From Methylobacterium sp. E-065 (lineage in GTDB: Bacteria > Pseudomonadota > Alphaproteobacteria > Rhizobiales > Beijerinckiaceae), in assembly GCF_022829605.1 (NCBI RefSeq), contig NZ_JAKSYD010000112.1, positions 62,001 to 126,000 on the forward strand: a stretch of DNA of 64,000 nt. The letters run 5' to 3'. Made by a program: the position numbers and the translations under genes. Of the stretch, positions 53,746-61,902 are shown in pieces. Below the pieces are notes generated by a model. The model was not told the DNA's origin. It made no database searches and was given only the letters and a program-made list of their open reading frames with translations. The first letter of the stretch is position 1. Each line of letters opens with the position of its first letter.

Positions 53746-53765
53746 TTTGTACCGATCGGTACAAA
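53746..53765. promoter_or_regulatory. TetR operator, perfect 20-base palindrome
   Basis: tttgtaccgatcggtacaaa, perfect over its whole length, 18 bases upstream of the DUF1348 start. The size and position suit a dimeric TetR-type repressor; the regulator encoded two genes downstream is the obvious candidate. Confidence 0.88.
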
Positions 53766-53788
53766 CTGGGCGCCCCGCGTGCCGCCTG

Positions 53789-53950
53789 TCAACCGATTTC
53801 TGCGCGTTCCCGTGATCGTCGGCGTTCCGCCCGGAACGCCGAGGGGGGTGCGCCGACCTGTCTGCGGAACATCCCCGCGAAGGCGCTCGGGCTTGCGCAG
53901 CCGAGGGTCAAAGCCACATTGATGACCGAGCCGCCGCGGGTCCTGGTGCC
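53789..53950 (-). pseudogene. C-terminal remnant of an AraC-family regulator
   Basis: Minus-strand reading gives SVINVALTLGCASPSAFAGMFRRQVGAPPSAFRAERRR and a stop: the second helix-turn-helix of AraC proteins (V-A-L-x-L-G-Y-x-S-P-S-A-F-x-x-M-F-R-R-x-x-G-x-x-P). No N-terminal part continues upstream; another, unrelated frame takes over. The rest of the 447-base gap (53951-54212) carries a frame with IVQQEVDPVLQKRGYR-like sequence that I cannot identify. It is a decayed gene end. Confidence 0.72.
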
Positions 53951-54212
53951 CAGATCCCGATCGGGTCCGGATCAATCCATGGGACAGTTTGCGCGAAGCT
54001 GATCGTGTCCCGGTAGCCCCGCTTCTGGAGCACCGGATCGACCTCCTGCTGGGGCAGACCATCGCGCGCCCCGAGTTCGGTCAAACGCGGCGTCAGATCA
54101 GACAAGGTGTCGGGCGCGCGGCGCCGGTGCAAGTCGACAGGCGGCGGCTTCGGTGCGTATCTCGGCGTCTCGCGGGATCGCGAGCCACGAGGCAGTGAGA
54201 TCGGGCAGGCCC

Positions 54213-54320
54213 ATGTCGCCGGAAGTACGGGAATCGCGCACTGCGCTCATCCTGCTGGCCCTGTCGGTCGGCGCCGTGCTGCTCTTCGGCGCGTTCACGC
54301 TGCTGACGCAGATCGGCTAG
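54213..54320 (+). CDS. Small membrane protein, 35 residues
   Basis: MSPEVRESRTALILLALSVG followed by AVLLFGAFTLLTQIG, one hydrophobic helix after a short charged N-terminus. GAGGCAG lies upstream of the ATG at a loose distance. No family is recognised, but small single-helix proteins of this shape are frequent in this genus. It is convergent with tadG (stop at 54333). Confidence 0.45.
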   Translation: MSPEVRESRTALILLALSVGAVLLFGAFTLLTQIG

Positions 54321-54332
54321 CCGCGTTGGGCC

Positions 54333-55973
54333 CTACTGGACCAGCACGGCCTGGCTGCAGAGCACCCCGTCCACGTCGACATCCGCGTAGCCGAGGCGCA
54401 GGCCGAGACTTCGTAGGGTGCTGTCCAGGACGAGGTCGAGGGTCGGCGCCAGGGCGGCGAAGGTCGCGCTGAGCGACGTCTGCAGCAGCGGACTCACGCC
54501 GATGCCGTTGATGTTCAAAGCCAGGCTGCCCAGAAGGCTGCCGGTAAGGGATTGGGTCAAACCGCTCGACGACACCGTCTTCACCGTATGATTGGTGATG
54601 TCGGCCTCGTTGAAGACGAGGGTCTGCGTGGTCGATCCGATGGTCATCACGGCACGTCCCGACACGTTCACCAGGGGAAGCGCGATCAAGGTTGCCGGCT
54701 GCGACAGGTTCGGACTGGTGTTGCCGCCGGTGATGGCGCTGCGCGGGACGTTGGCCACCGCCAGGGTCGCGAGGCCGGTCTGGGCGCTGATCGTGACCTG
54801 GCGCGCGCCGCCGATGCAGCTCAGCGCCTGGAGCGTCGCCTGCGCGGGGGCGACCTCGGCGTAGATGGGTATCGTGAGCGTTCCAAGCCCGAGGGGGGCG
54901 GAGGCCGTGGCCTCGATCAGCAGCCGGGTCTGCGCCGTCTGGATCGTCGCGTTCGGCCCCCCCGGCCGGACCCAGCCCGAACTGCGGCGGCGCTCGCCGA
55001 TCGCCACGGTCAGGCGGGTGGAGAGAAGGCCCGGTATCGTGGCCCCCAGATCGACCGAGACCTGGTTCTGGCCATTCGCCAGCGCGGCAGTGGCGCCCAG
55101 GACACTCATCACATCGACAGTGGCGCCCGCGAGGCCCCTCTGGGGCGCCAGCGCCGCGGCATCGCCGAGGGGATCCACTTGGCCGATCGGGACCGTCGGA
55201 CCGGCATTCGGCAGCGCGTTCAGGATGCCCGTCAGGGCATTGACCGCGCCGTTGTTGCCCTGCGCGGCGACCCGAAGCGCCATCAGGATCTGCCCGACGC
55301 TGGCATTGGCCTGCGCGAGGTCGGCGTAGTTCGCCGCTGAGAGATTCAGGCTCGTCGCCAAGGCATCGAGGACCCGCAGCCCGTCGACGCGCGTGCCGAG
55401 AAGCGTATTGTAGTCGTTCACGCTCAAGGACAGCTGTGTGCCGAGCATCGCACCCAGCAAGGCATTGGTGATGCCGTTGCTGACTTGGAGCGTGCCGGAT
55501 CCAATGCTGAAGGCCGCGAATTGCGCGCTGGCGGCCGTCCCGACGACACGGAGCGGAATCGACCCGGCAAGCCCGATCGTCCGTCCGAAGGTGATCGGTA
55601 CCGCCGTCGACAGCCCGACCCGAACGGCGTTGGCCGGGCTCGACCCCGGGTGAAAGCGGTTGGCCGGTGCAACCCCTGGTACGCTCGCGTCATAGGTGCC
55701 GGGATCCACCGTGGCGACCGCGCTGCCGTAGCCGTTGTCGCCCAGCGATCGGCGCGCCATCGTGTTGGCCTGGGTCGGATCGATCGCCCCCATCATCGCG
55801 GCGATGTCGGCCGCCGCCTGCGCCTTGCGCCGTTCCTGGAACACGAGGCCCAGATCGACCCCAACGGCGCCGGCCGCCAACAGGAACGTGCTGCCGAGCG
55901 CCACGAGAATCGCGACGTTGCCGCCCCGAGCCTTGCCGAAGCGGTGCAACCGGCTCGTGATCCAGCCGGTCAC
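54333..55973 (-). CDS. TadG-like pilus-assembly protein
   Basis: 546 residues. It begins with the TadE/G-like leader GNVAILVALGSTFLLAAGAVGVDLGLVFQERRKAQAAADIAAM, a type IV-pilin-like hydrophobic N-helix with the typical Q-x-A-A-D-A-A-A motif. The rest is a long, low-complexity beta-rich ectodomain (many L/A/G/S/T), with no von Willebrand domain seen. It overlaps tadE (ATGA). No tadA, tadB, tadC, cpaF or flp genes are in the window, so this is an isolated pair. Confidence 0.85.
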   Translation of the reverse strand: MTGWITSRLHRFGKARGGNVAILVALGSTFLLAAGAVGVDLGLVFQERRKAQAAADIAAMMGAIDPTQANTMARRSLGDNGYGSAVATVDPGTYDASVPGVAPANRFHPGSSPANAVRVGLSTAVPITFGRTIGLAGSIPLRVVGTAASAQFAAFSIGSGTLQVSNGITNALLGAMLGTQLSLSVNDYNTLLGTRVDGLRVLDALATSLNLSAANYADLAQANASVGQILMALRVAAQGNNGAVNALTGILNALPNAGPTVPIGQVDPLGDAAALAPQRGLAGATVDVMSVLGATAALANGQNQVSVDLGATIPGLLSTRLTVAIGERRRSSGWVRPGGPNATIQTAQTRLLIEATASAPLGLGTLTIPIYAEVAPAQATLQALSCIGGARQVTISAQTGLATLAVANVPRSAITGGNTSPNLSQPATLIALPLVNVSGRAVMTIGSTTQTLVFNEADITNHTVKTVSSSGLTQSLTGSLLGSLALNINGIGVSPLLQTSLSATFAALAPTLDLVLDSTLRSLGLRLGYADVDVDGVLCSQAVLVQ

Positions 55974-56416
55974 AGGCCCCCCTTCCTCACACTGATGGTG
56001 CTGCGCAGGATGGTGGGCAGCATCGGGAGCAGGCGCGAGAAGGCGTTGATGCCCAGGGATGCGGTGTTGGCGGAGAGCGTGACGGTGTAGATCGTCGCGT
56101 CGTTGGGGTCGGATCCGACCTGCACGGCAACGCTGCCCGGCCGGAACATCGCGCCTGTGCTCAGGCTGCGGTTCACGGTGTTCTGCGCGAGGGTCGCACG
56201 CTCCGTGTCGGTGATGCCGGCTACCGACGCGCGCGCCGCTTCCGCAGCGATCTGGCGCAGGTTGTGGGCCGCCCCGAGGCAGATCCCGAGCATGCCGATC
56301 CCGGCGAAGAGCAGCAGGAGCATTGGTGCCACGAGGGCGAACTCCACCGCGGAGCTGCCGCTGCGGCAGGTGAGTCCGGCGGTTGTCGGGCGATGGAGCA
56401 GGCGTCTGATGCCCAT
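55970..56416 (-). CDS. TadE-like pseudopilin
   Basis: 148 residues with the TadE signature GSSAVEFALVAPMLLLLFAGIGMLGICLGAAHNLRQIAAEAARASVAG: a short basic leader, a Glu at +5, a hydrophobic helix, and A-x-E-A-A-R after it. TadE is a minor pseudopilin for Flp pili. It overlaps tadG and precedes it in the same operon. Upstream is an AT-rich 118-base gap toward modC. Confidence 0.88.
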   Translation of the reverse strand: MGIRRLLHRPTTAGLTCRSGSSAVEFALVAPMLLLLFAGIGMLGICLGAAHNLRQIAAEAARASVAGITDTERATLAQNTVNRSLSTGAMFRPGSVAVQVGSDPNDATIYTVTLSANTASLGINAFSRLLPMLPTILRSTISVRKGGL

Positions 56417-56534
56417 CGGTCTACCTCTAAGAGTTGTGCTCGATTTTCCCTTTCAATCTATCGTGGCGCCCGAATCCTAACCAAGGGTTGTGTATTCAAA
56501 ATAAGAGCGCGGTTAATAACGGTATTCGGCTGCC

Positions 56535-57638
56535 TCAGATTGCGACAGACGCGCGCAGTTCGCCGATTCCAGCGGGGTCGAAAGCGACGCTCTTGACGAT
56601 GGCGTGGACCGGCTGCCCGATCGTGAGCCCGAGGTCGCGGACGGCCGCCCGGGTGATGCGCGCGACGAGATGCGCGTCGTTGCACGCGATCTCCACGGCC
56701 ATTTCGGTGCCCGAAGCGGTCATCCCGCTGATTCGACCGGCCAGGATGTTGCGCGCGCTGAGGCCCCGGGGCGGCGTGGTCGCAATCAGCACGTCGCGGG
56801 CGGGAATACGCACGCGCAGGCGCGTCCCGATCGGGCGCGCGAGCCCCGGCACCAGCAGGCGCCCCGCGGCGCCGGTAAGGCGCGTAAGACCAGTGTCCGG
56901 ATCGATCGCCTCCACAACCATGTCGAGCAGTGCGCCGGCTTCGGCGTCGTGGACCGGCGCGAGATCGGCCCGGCGCAGGATCGCTTCCGCGGACCCGACG
57001 GCGGCCACGTGGCCCGCCTCCAGAACGACGACCGTGGTAGCGAGTCGCGCGACCTCCGAGACCGCGTGGCTCACATAGACGATCGGCACGCCGGCCTCGT
57101 CGCGCAGGCGCTCGATCGCAGGGAGGATCTCGGCCTTGCGGGCCTCGTCGAGGGCCGCAAGGGGCTCGTCCATCAGCAGGAGGCGCGGCCGGGCCAGGAG
57201 CGCCCGTCCGATGGCGACCCGCTGGCGCTCGCCGCCGGAGAGCCCGGCGGGCCGGCGGTCGAGCAGATGACCGATGCCGAGCATGCCGACTACCGCGTCG
57301 AGGTGCGCGGGGTCGGCCCGGTGGCGGGCAAAGACGCGACCGTAGGCGAGGTTGGTTCGTACGCTGAGATGCGGAAACAGCCGCGCGTCCTGAAACACCA
57401 CGCCCACCCGTCGGCGATGGGGCGGCAGGAAGAGGCCGGTGCGCGTATCCACCAGCGTGGTGCCGTCCACGACGATCCGACCTCGATCGGGCCGGGCGAG
57501 CCCGGCGATCAGGTCGATCAGCGTGGTCTTGCCTGAGCCCGAGCGCCCGAACAGCGCCGTCAGCCCCGGCCCGGCCTCGAAGGCCGCGTCGAGCGCGAAG
57601 GCGCCGCGGCGCAGGGCGACATCGACCTGGATGCTCAC
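56535..57638 (-). CDS. modC: Molybdate ABC transporter ATP-binding protein
   Basis: 367 residues. Walker A GRSGSGKTT (31-39), signature LSGGERQRVAIGRAL (133-147) and Walker B LLLMDEPLAALDE are complete. The C-terminal 100 residues (LSARNILAGRISGMTASGTEMAVEIACNDAHLVARITRAAVRDLGLTIGQPVHAIVKSVAFD) are a Mop/TOBE molybdate-binding domain. It powers molybdate uptake for the Mo cofactor of nasA. It is separated from modA-modB by a GST gene on the opposite strand. Confidence 0.95.
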   Translation of the reverse strand: MSIQVDVALRRGAFALDAAFEAGPGLTALFGRSGSGKTTLIDLIAGLARPDRGRIVVDGTTLVDTRTGLFLPPHRRRVGVVFQDARLFPHLSVRTNLAYGRVFARHRADPAHLDAVVGMLGIGHLLDRRPAGLSGGERQRVAIGRALLARPRLLLMDEPLAALDEARKAEILPAIERLRDEAGVPIVYVSHAVSEVARLATTVVVLEAGHVAAVGSAEAILRRADLAPVHDAEAGALLDMVVEAIDPDTGLTRLTGAAGRLLVPGLARPIGTRLRVRIPARDVLIATTPPRGLSARNILAGRISGMTASGTEMAVEIACNDAHLVARITRAAVRDLGLTIGQPVHAIVKSVAFDPAGIGELRASVAI

Positions 57639-57700
57639 GCGCGGCGACTCGGGTAACCAACGGTGCGGCGTGGTCCTGCGCCGGCAGGAACACAGTCGCG

Positions 57701-58378
57701 ATGATCACGGTCCATCATCTTGAAAACAGCCGCTCGCAGCGCGTGCTCTGGCTGCTGGAGGAACTCGGGCTGGCCTACACGGTGAAGCGCTATGCGCGCG
57801 ATCTCCGGACCATGCGGGCGCCGCCGGACCTTGTCGCCATCCACCCGCTGGGCAAGGCGCCCGTGATCACCGACAACGGGGTCGTGGTCGCGGAGACCGG
57901 GGCGATCGTCGCCTACCTGACCGAGAAGGCGGGGGGCGCCCTGGTGCCGGCGGCCGAGACGGAGGCCCGCAGGCGCTATATCTATTGGTTGCATTACGCG
58001 GAGGGGTCGGCGATGCCGCCGCTCCTGCTGAAGCTGATCTTTTCCCGCCTCGCGCCGGGTAGTCCGTGGCTGCTGCGGCCCCTCGTTCGCCGGGTCGCCG
58101 GGACGGTGCTGCGTGGCTTCGTCGATCCCGACCTGCGCCGGCATGCGGCCTTCTGGGATTCGGAACTCGCCGAGGGTCCCTATCTCTGCGGCGCGGATTT
58201 CACCGCCGCCGATATCATGATGAGCTTTCCGCTGGAGGCGTTCGCGGCCCGTGGCACCGGGGTGGGGCCGCGGGTCCTGGCGTGGCTGGAGCGCGTTCAC
58301 GCCCGCTCCGCTTATCGCCGAGCCCTGGAGGCGGGCGGCCCCTACGCGTATGCCGGCACCGACGGGTCGCCGACCTGA
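57701..58378 (+). CDS. Glutathione S-transferase family protein
   Basis: 225 residues. The thioredoxin-fold N-terminus reads ITVHHLENSRSQRVLWLLEELGLAYTVKRYARD, with Ser/Arg at the usual catalytic position, and KAPVITDNGVVVAETGAIVAYL (G-site, ET-x-A). The C-terminal helical domain includes LYCG-like YLCGADFTAADIMMSFPLEAF, the N-capping box of GSTs. It is on the plus strand between modC and modB, interrupting an otherwise standard mod operon. Confidence 0.9.
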   Translation: MITVHHLENSRSQRVLWLLEELGLAYTVKRYARDLRTMRAPPDLVAIHPLGKAPVITDNGVVVAETGAIVAYLTEKAGGALVPAAETEARRRYIYWLHYAEGSAMPPLLLKLIFSRLAPGSPWLLRPLVRRVAGTVLRGFVDPDLRRHAAFWDSELAEGPYLCGADFTAADIMMSFPLEAFAARGTGVGPRVLAWLERVHARSAYRRALEAGGPYAYAGTDGSPT

Positions 58379-58429
58379 TAATACGGGGCGCGCCGCAGGC
58401 TGTGTGAAGGGCGGGACTGAAACGGCCAA

Positions 58430-59122
58430 CTAGCCCGCGCCCAGCTTTCGTCCCAGCCGATTGGCCAGGAACTCGGAGGCGAGCAGCGCCGTCACCGAGA
58501 TAGCGATCGACACCAGGGTGAGGCGGAGCGCAGGCCCCTCCCCGCCTGGAACCTGGGTCAGCGTATAGATGGCCGAGGGCAGCGTCTGGGTCTCGCCCGG
58601 GATGTTCGACACGAAGGTGATGGTGGCGCCGAATTCCCCCATCGCTTTGGCGAAGGCCAGCACGGCGCCCGCGATGCAGCCCGGAAGGCTGAGCGGCAGC
58701 GTGACGGTGAGGAAGACCGACAGAGGGCTCGCGCCCAGAGTCCCGGCCGCCTGCTCGATCCGGCGATCCACCGCTTCGATCGACAGCCGCATGGCCCGCA
58801 CCATCAGCGGGAAGCCCATGATCGCGCAGGCCAAAGCCGCCCCGGTCCAGCGGAACGCCAGGACGACCCCGACCTCCGCCAACAGGCTTCCGACCGGGCC
58901 GCGCCGGCCGAAGGCCAGGAGCAGCAGGTAGCCGGTCACCACAGGGGGTAGGATGAGCGGCAGGTGGACGAGCCCGTCGAGGAGCGCCCGCCCGGGAAAG
59001 CGGCGTCGGGCCAGGAGCCATGCGGTCGCGAGGCCGGGCCCGAGGCTCGCGAGCGTCGCGACTGCGGCCACCTTGAGGCTCAGGGCGACGGCGGTCCACT
59101 CCGCCGGGGTCAGGTCCAGCAT
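58430..59122 (-). CDS. modB: Molybdate ABC transporter permease
   Basis: 230 residues, inner membrane. ModB-type permease of the 5-6 helix class: SLGPGLATAWLLARRRFPGRALLDGLVHLPLILPPVVTGYLLL, then the EAA loop AMRLSIEAVDRRIEQAAGTLGASPLSVFLTVTLPLSLPGCIAGAVLAFAKAMGEFGATI. The ending SIAISVTALLASEFLANRLGRKL is typical. It follows modA by 16 bases, and modC lies 792 bases further on, beyond a GST gene. Confidence 0.95.
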   Translation of the reverse strand: MLDLTPAEWTAVALSLKVAAVATLASLGPGLATAWLLARRRFPGRALLDGLVHLPLILPPVVTGYLLLLAFGRRGPVGSLLAEVGVVLAFRWTGAALACAIMGFPLMVRAMRLSIEAVDRRIEQAAGTLGASPLSVFLTVTLPLSLPGCIAGAVLAFAKAMGEFGATITFVSNIPGETQTLPSAIYTLTQVPGGEGPALRLTLVSIAISVTALLASEFLANRLGRKLGAG

Positions 59123-59138
59123 GGCGGGGCTCCAACCG

Positions 59139-59954
59139 CTACCGGCCGGCAGCGGGGGCCTCGACCACCGAGAAGCCCTGGCGCTCGAAGGCGCTCTGGG
59201 CCGCTGGGCCGCGCAGATAGGTCAACAAGTCGGCGGCATCGGGGTTACGCGAGTCCTGGGTGATGGCCGCCGGATAGACGATCGGGGGATGGCTGTCGGG
59301 CGGGAATGCGGCCAGCACCTGCACGCCGGGATCGGCGGCTGCATCTGTGGCGTAGACGATGCCGAGCGGTGCTTCGCCCCGGGCGACCAAGAGTAGGGCC
59401 GCGCGCACATTGTCGGCCTGGGCCACCTGCCCCTTCACGGCCTCCCAGGCCCCCAGCTTCTCCAGGGCCGCCTTGCCGTACCGGCCGGCCGGGACGGCAT
59501 CAATCGTCGCCATGGCGAGCTTGCCGCCGCCGAGCAGCTTGGTCAGCGTCGTGCCGAGATCCGGCGCCAGGGCGACCCGGGGATCGGAACCCGCGTTCTT
59601 CGGCCCTGGGGCGATCAGAACCAGCGCGTTGCGCAACAGGTTGATCCGCGAGCCCGGCTTCAGCAGGCCGGCCCGGGCCACATCGTCCATCCAGGCTTGG
59701 TCCGCCGAGATGAACAGGTCGGCAGGCGCGCCCGCCTCGACCTGCTTCGCGAGGGTGTTCGAGCCCGCATAGGAGATGCGTGCGGTCTTGCCGGTTTCCT
59801 TCGCCCAGGCCAGGGTCGCATCGTCCAGCGCGTTCTTGAGGCTGGCCGCCGCGAACACCACGACGGGATCCCCCGCCTGCGCCGCGTGGGACGCCGAGCC
59901 GAGCGCCAGCGCCCCGAGGGTGAGCGCGACAAGGAGGCGTCGGGTCGGGCACAT
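59139..59954 (-). CDS. modA: Molybdate-binding periplasmic protein
   Basis: 271 residues. A signal peptide (RRLLVALTLGALALGSASHAAQA) is followed by VVVFAAASLKNALDDATLAWAKETGKTARISYAGSNTLAKQVEAGAPADLFISADQAWMDDVARAGLLKPGSRINLLRN, which matches ModA (molybdate ligands in the A-A-A-S-L and S-x-N/L-A-x-Q-I segments). GIVYATDAAADPGVQVLAAFPPDSHPPIVYPAAI continues the family. It is the first gene of the mod cluster, with an operator-like palindrome 27 bases upstream. Confidence 0.95.
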   Translation of the reverse strand: MCPTRRLLVALTLGALALGSASHAAQAGDPVVVFAAASLKNALDDATLAWAKETGKTARISYAGSNTLAKQVEAGAPADLFISADQAWMDDVARAGLLKPGSRINLLRNALVLIAPGPKNAGSDPRVALAPDLGTTLTKLLGGGKLAMATIDAVPAGRYGKAALEKLGAWEAVKGQVAQADNVRAALLLVARGEAPLGIVYATDAAADPGVQVLAAFPPDSHPPIVYPAAITQDSRNPDAADLLTYLRGPAAQSAFERQGFSVVEAPAAGR

Positions 59955-59980
59955 GGCTGAAGGTCCCCTTTGTCGCCGTC

Positions 59981-60004
59981 CGTAATATCCGGCCGGGTAT
60001 GACG
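59981..60004. promoter_or_regulatory. Palindrome upstream of modA, ModE-type operator candidate
   Basis: cgtaatatccggccgggtatgacg, with 10 of 12 pairs matching. It has outer CGT-x-ATA / TAT-x-ACG arms like those of ModE operators (CG-x-TATAT ... ATATA-x-CG). No modE gene is in the window, so the match is by pattern only. Confidence 0.5.
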
Positions 60005-60076
60005 GGGAGCATAAACATCGCTTGGCGCCCGGCCAACAACCGGCGCGCAGCGCGGTGACCCGCGCGCGTGCGGCGC

Positions 60077-60298
60077 TCAGCCATGCGCCGGGTCGCCGGG
60101 CTCCTTCGGAGCATTCTCCGCGCGATGCAGGCGGCTGAGCAGGACGAGAAGGTGCCCCGGCAACGGCCCATCGGGGGTCGGGCCGCCGAAAAGCCGTTCA
60201 CGCGGTGGGCGCGCGGGCGCCGACGGCTCGGTGACGACCACGGGCCCGAAGCGGCCGGAACGTCTGGACTTGGTCACGCGGTACGCACCCTGCTTCAT
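60077..60298 (-). CDS. Short hypothetical ORF
   Basis: 73 residues from an ATG at 60298: MKQGAYRVTKSRRSGRFGPVV, then Pro/Arg-rich sequence ending in a helix-like LPGHLLVLLSRLHRAENAPKE. There is no family, no clear Shine-Dalgarno sequence and unremarkable codon use. It is included because the 483-base gap 59955-60437 otherwise holds only the mod operator. Low confidence. Confidence 0.3.
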   Translation of the reverse strand: MKQGAYRVTKSRRSGRFGPVVVTEPSAPARPPRERLFGGPTPDGPLPGHLLVLLSRLHRAENAPKEPGDPAHG

Positions 60299-60437
60299 CG
60301 CGTTTCACGTCGAAAGCCGGCCAAAAACGTCGCTCCGTGGAGCGGGTTCCGCTCGGTTGCGCTGTGCCCTGTGGTTAACGCCCGGGCACGATGCCGCATT
60401 CCTGTGCGTGCGCATTGGCGATTCGCGGTCCGGCTTT

Positions 60438-60581
60438 TCACCAGGTCCGGGGGTCGCGCCGCTCGGTCGATCCGGCCTCCGGCAACGAAGTCATGCCGGC
60501 CGCCACGACGAGTCCCCACAGCCACGCGGCGCAAGTGGTGGCACTGGCGAGTGCGACACTGATGAAGAAGGGGGCGGTCAT
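60438..60581 (-). CDS. Small membrane protein, 47 residues
   Basis: MTAPFFISVALASATTCAAW then LWGLVVAAGMTSLPEAGSTERRDPRTW, one long hydrophobic helix and a polar tail. Such proteins are common in this genus but unassigned. An ATG at 60581 is preceded by weak purines only. It lies on the minus strand, divergent from prmA. Confidence 0.4.
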   Translation of the reverse strand: MTAPFFISVALASATTCAAWLWGLVVAAGMTSLPEAGSTERRDPRTW

Positions 60582-60870
60582 CGGATATGTGTGCCTGTCA
60601 AAACTGGCGCGCCAACTCACGAATGAGTGGCGTGCCGGAGTTGAGGGGTCTGGCTTCGGGAAGCCGAGACTGTCTAACCACACATTTTTGACCGAGATAG
60701 TGATTTAGAACGTCAACGAAATGAGTATTGCTGCTTGTGTCTCCAGCGCAACAAACCGCGCCGCGACCGTGAGGGCCCCGGCCGATCCCGCCGGGCGGCG
60801 TCGGTTTTTTCGCATCGGCATCCGCTTGCCCCCTGTGATGTCGCGCGCGTCGGCGTTACAGCCCGGACCC

Positions 60871-61803
60871 ATGCTGGAAGGTTTGCCGCCCCATCGCCCG
60901 TCCCACGTCCTGTGCCTGCTGACCGACGAGCGCTCGGCGCGGGCCATGACCGATCTTCTGGGCGAGATGTTCGATCCCACCGAGACCGCTGTCGCGGCTT
61001 TCGAGGATGAGGATGGACGCACGTGGCGGCTCGAAGCCTATTTTGCGGATGCACCCGATGAAGACTACGTCCGCGCACTGATCCGGCCGGTGATCGGCGA
61101 CGCGGCCGACGCGGCCGAATTCCGTACGATCGACCAGCAGGATTGGGTGCGGGCGTCGCTGGAGGGGCTGAAGCCCGTCCGGGCCGGGCGCTTTATCGTT
61201 CACGGCTCGCATGACCGGGATGCGGTGCGCGCCAACGATCTGCCGATCGAGATCGAGGCGGCGCTGGCCTTCGGCACGGGGCACCACGGGACGACGCTCG
61301 GCTGCCTGCGGGCGCTGGTCCAGGTGCTGAAACGGCGGCGGCCAGCCCATATTCTCGATGTCGGCACCGGCACCGGCATCCTGGCCTTCGCGGCCGCCAA
61401 GGCGTTGCGCCAGCCCATCGTGGCCGGCGATCTCGACGCGGAGGCGGTGCTCACGGCTCGCGAGAACGCCCGCGCCAACGGTCTCGGCCCCTATCTCAAG
61501 CTCTATCTCGGCCCCGGCGTGCGCCACCCGCTTGCGGCCCGTCCGCGCCATTTCGATCTGGTCTTCGCCAACATCCTGGCGCGGCCGCTGCGGCTCCTCG
61601 CCCCCTCGCTGACGCGGGTGGTGGCACCCGGCGGCGTTCTGGTCCTGTCCGGCCTGATCGAGCGCGATGTCCCGGGCGTTCTCTCGGCTTACCGGCACCA
61701 GGGCTTCGCCCTCGTGCGCCGTGGTCTGATCGAGGGCTGGGTCGCCCTCGTGCTGATGCGCGGCGGCGCGGCCGCGCGCCCCGTGCGACGCCATCGGCGC
61801 TGA
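60871..61803 (+). CDS. prmA: Ribosomal protein L11 methyltransferase
   Basis: About 310 residues. PrmA trimethylates L11. It has the N-terminal substrate-binding part (FEDEDGRTWRLEAYFAD, RTIDQQDWVRASLEGLKPVRAGRFIVHGSHDR) and the SAM domain: EIEAALAFGTGHHGTTLGCL, HILDVGTGTGILAFAAAK (motif I), then LVFANILARPL (motif IV, N-I-L-A). The ATG at 60871 (MLEGLPPHRPSH) is preferred to in-frame starts at 60838 and 60721, but no ribosome site decides it. Confidence 0.9.
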   Translation: MLEGLPPHRPSHVLCLLTDERSARAMTDLLGEMFDPTETAVAAFEDEDGRTWRLEAYFADAPDEDYVRALIRPVIGDAADAAEFRTIDQQDWVRASLEGLKPVRAGRFIVHGSHDRDAVRANDLPIEIEAALAFGTGHHGTTLGCLRALVQVLKRRRPAHILDVGTGTGILAFAAAKALRQPIVAGDLDAEAVLTARENARANGLGPYLKLYLGPGVRHPLAARPRHFDLVFANILARPLRLLAPSLTRVVAPGGVLVLSGLIERDVPGVLSAYRHQGFALVRRGLIEGWVALVLMRGGAAARPVRRHRR

Positions 61804-61902
61804 ACCGCGCGCATGCCGGTGCGATGGGCCGGCGTAAGGCCCGTGCCGGTCTCCGACCCGTTAAATGTCCGCGCGGATCACGTTTGCTCGATGCCGGCGC
61901 CC

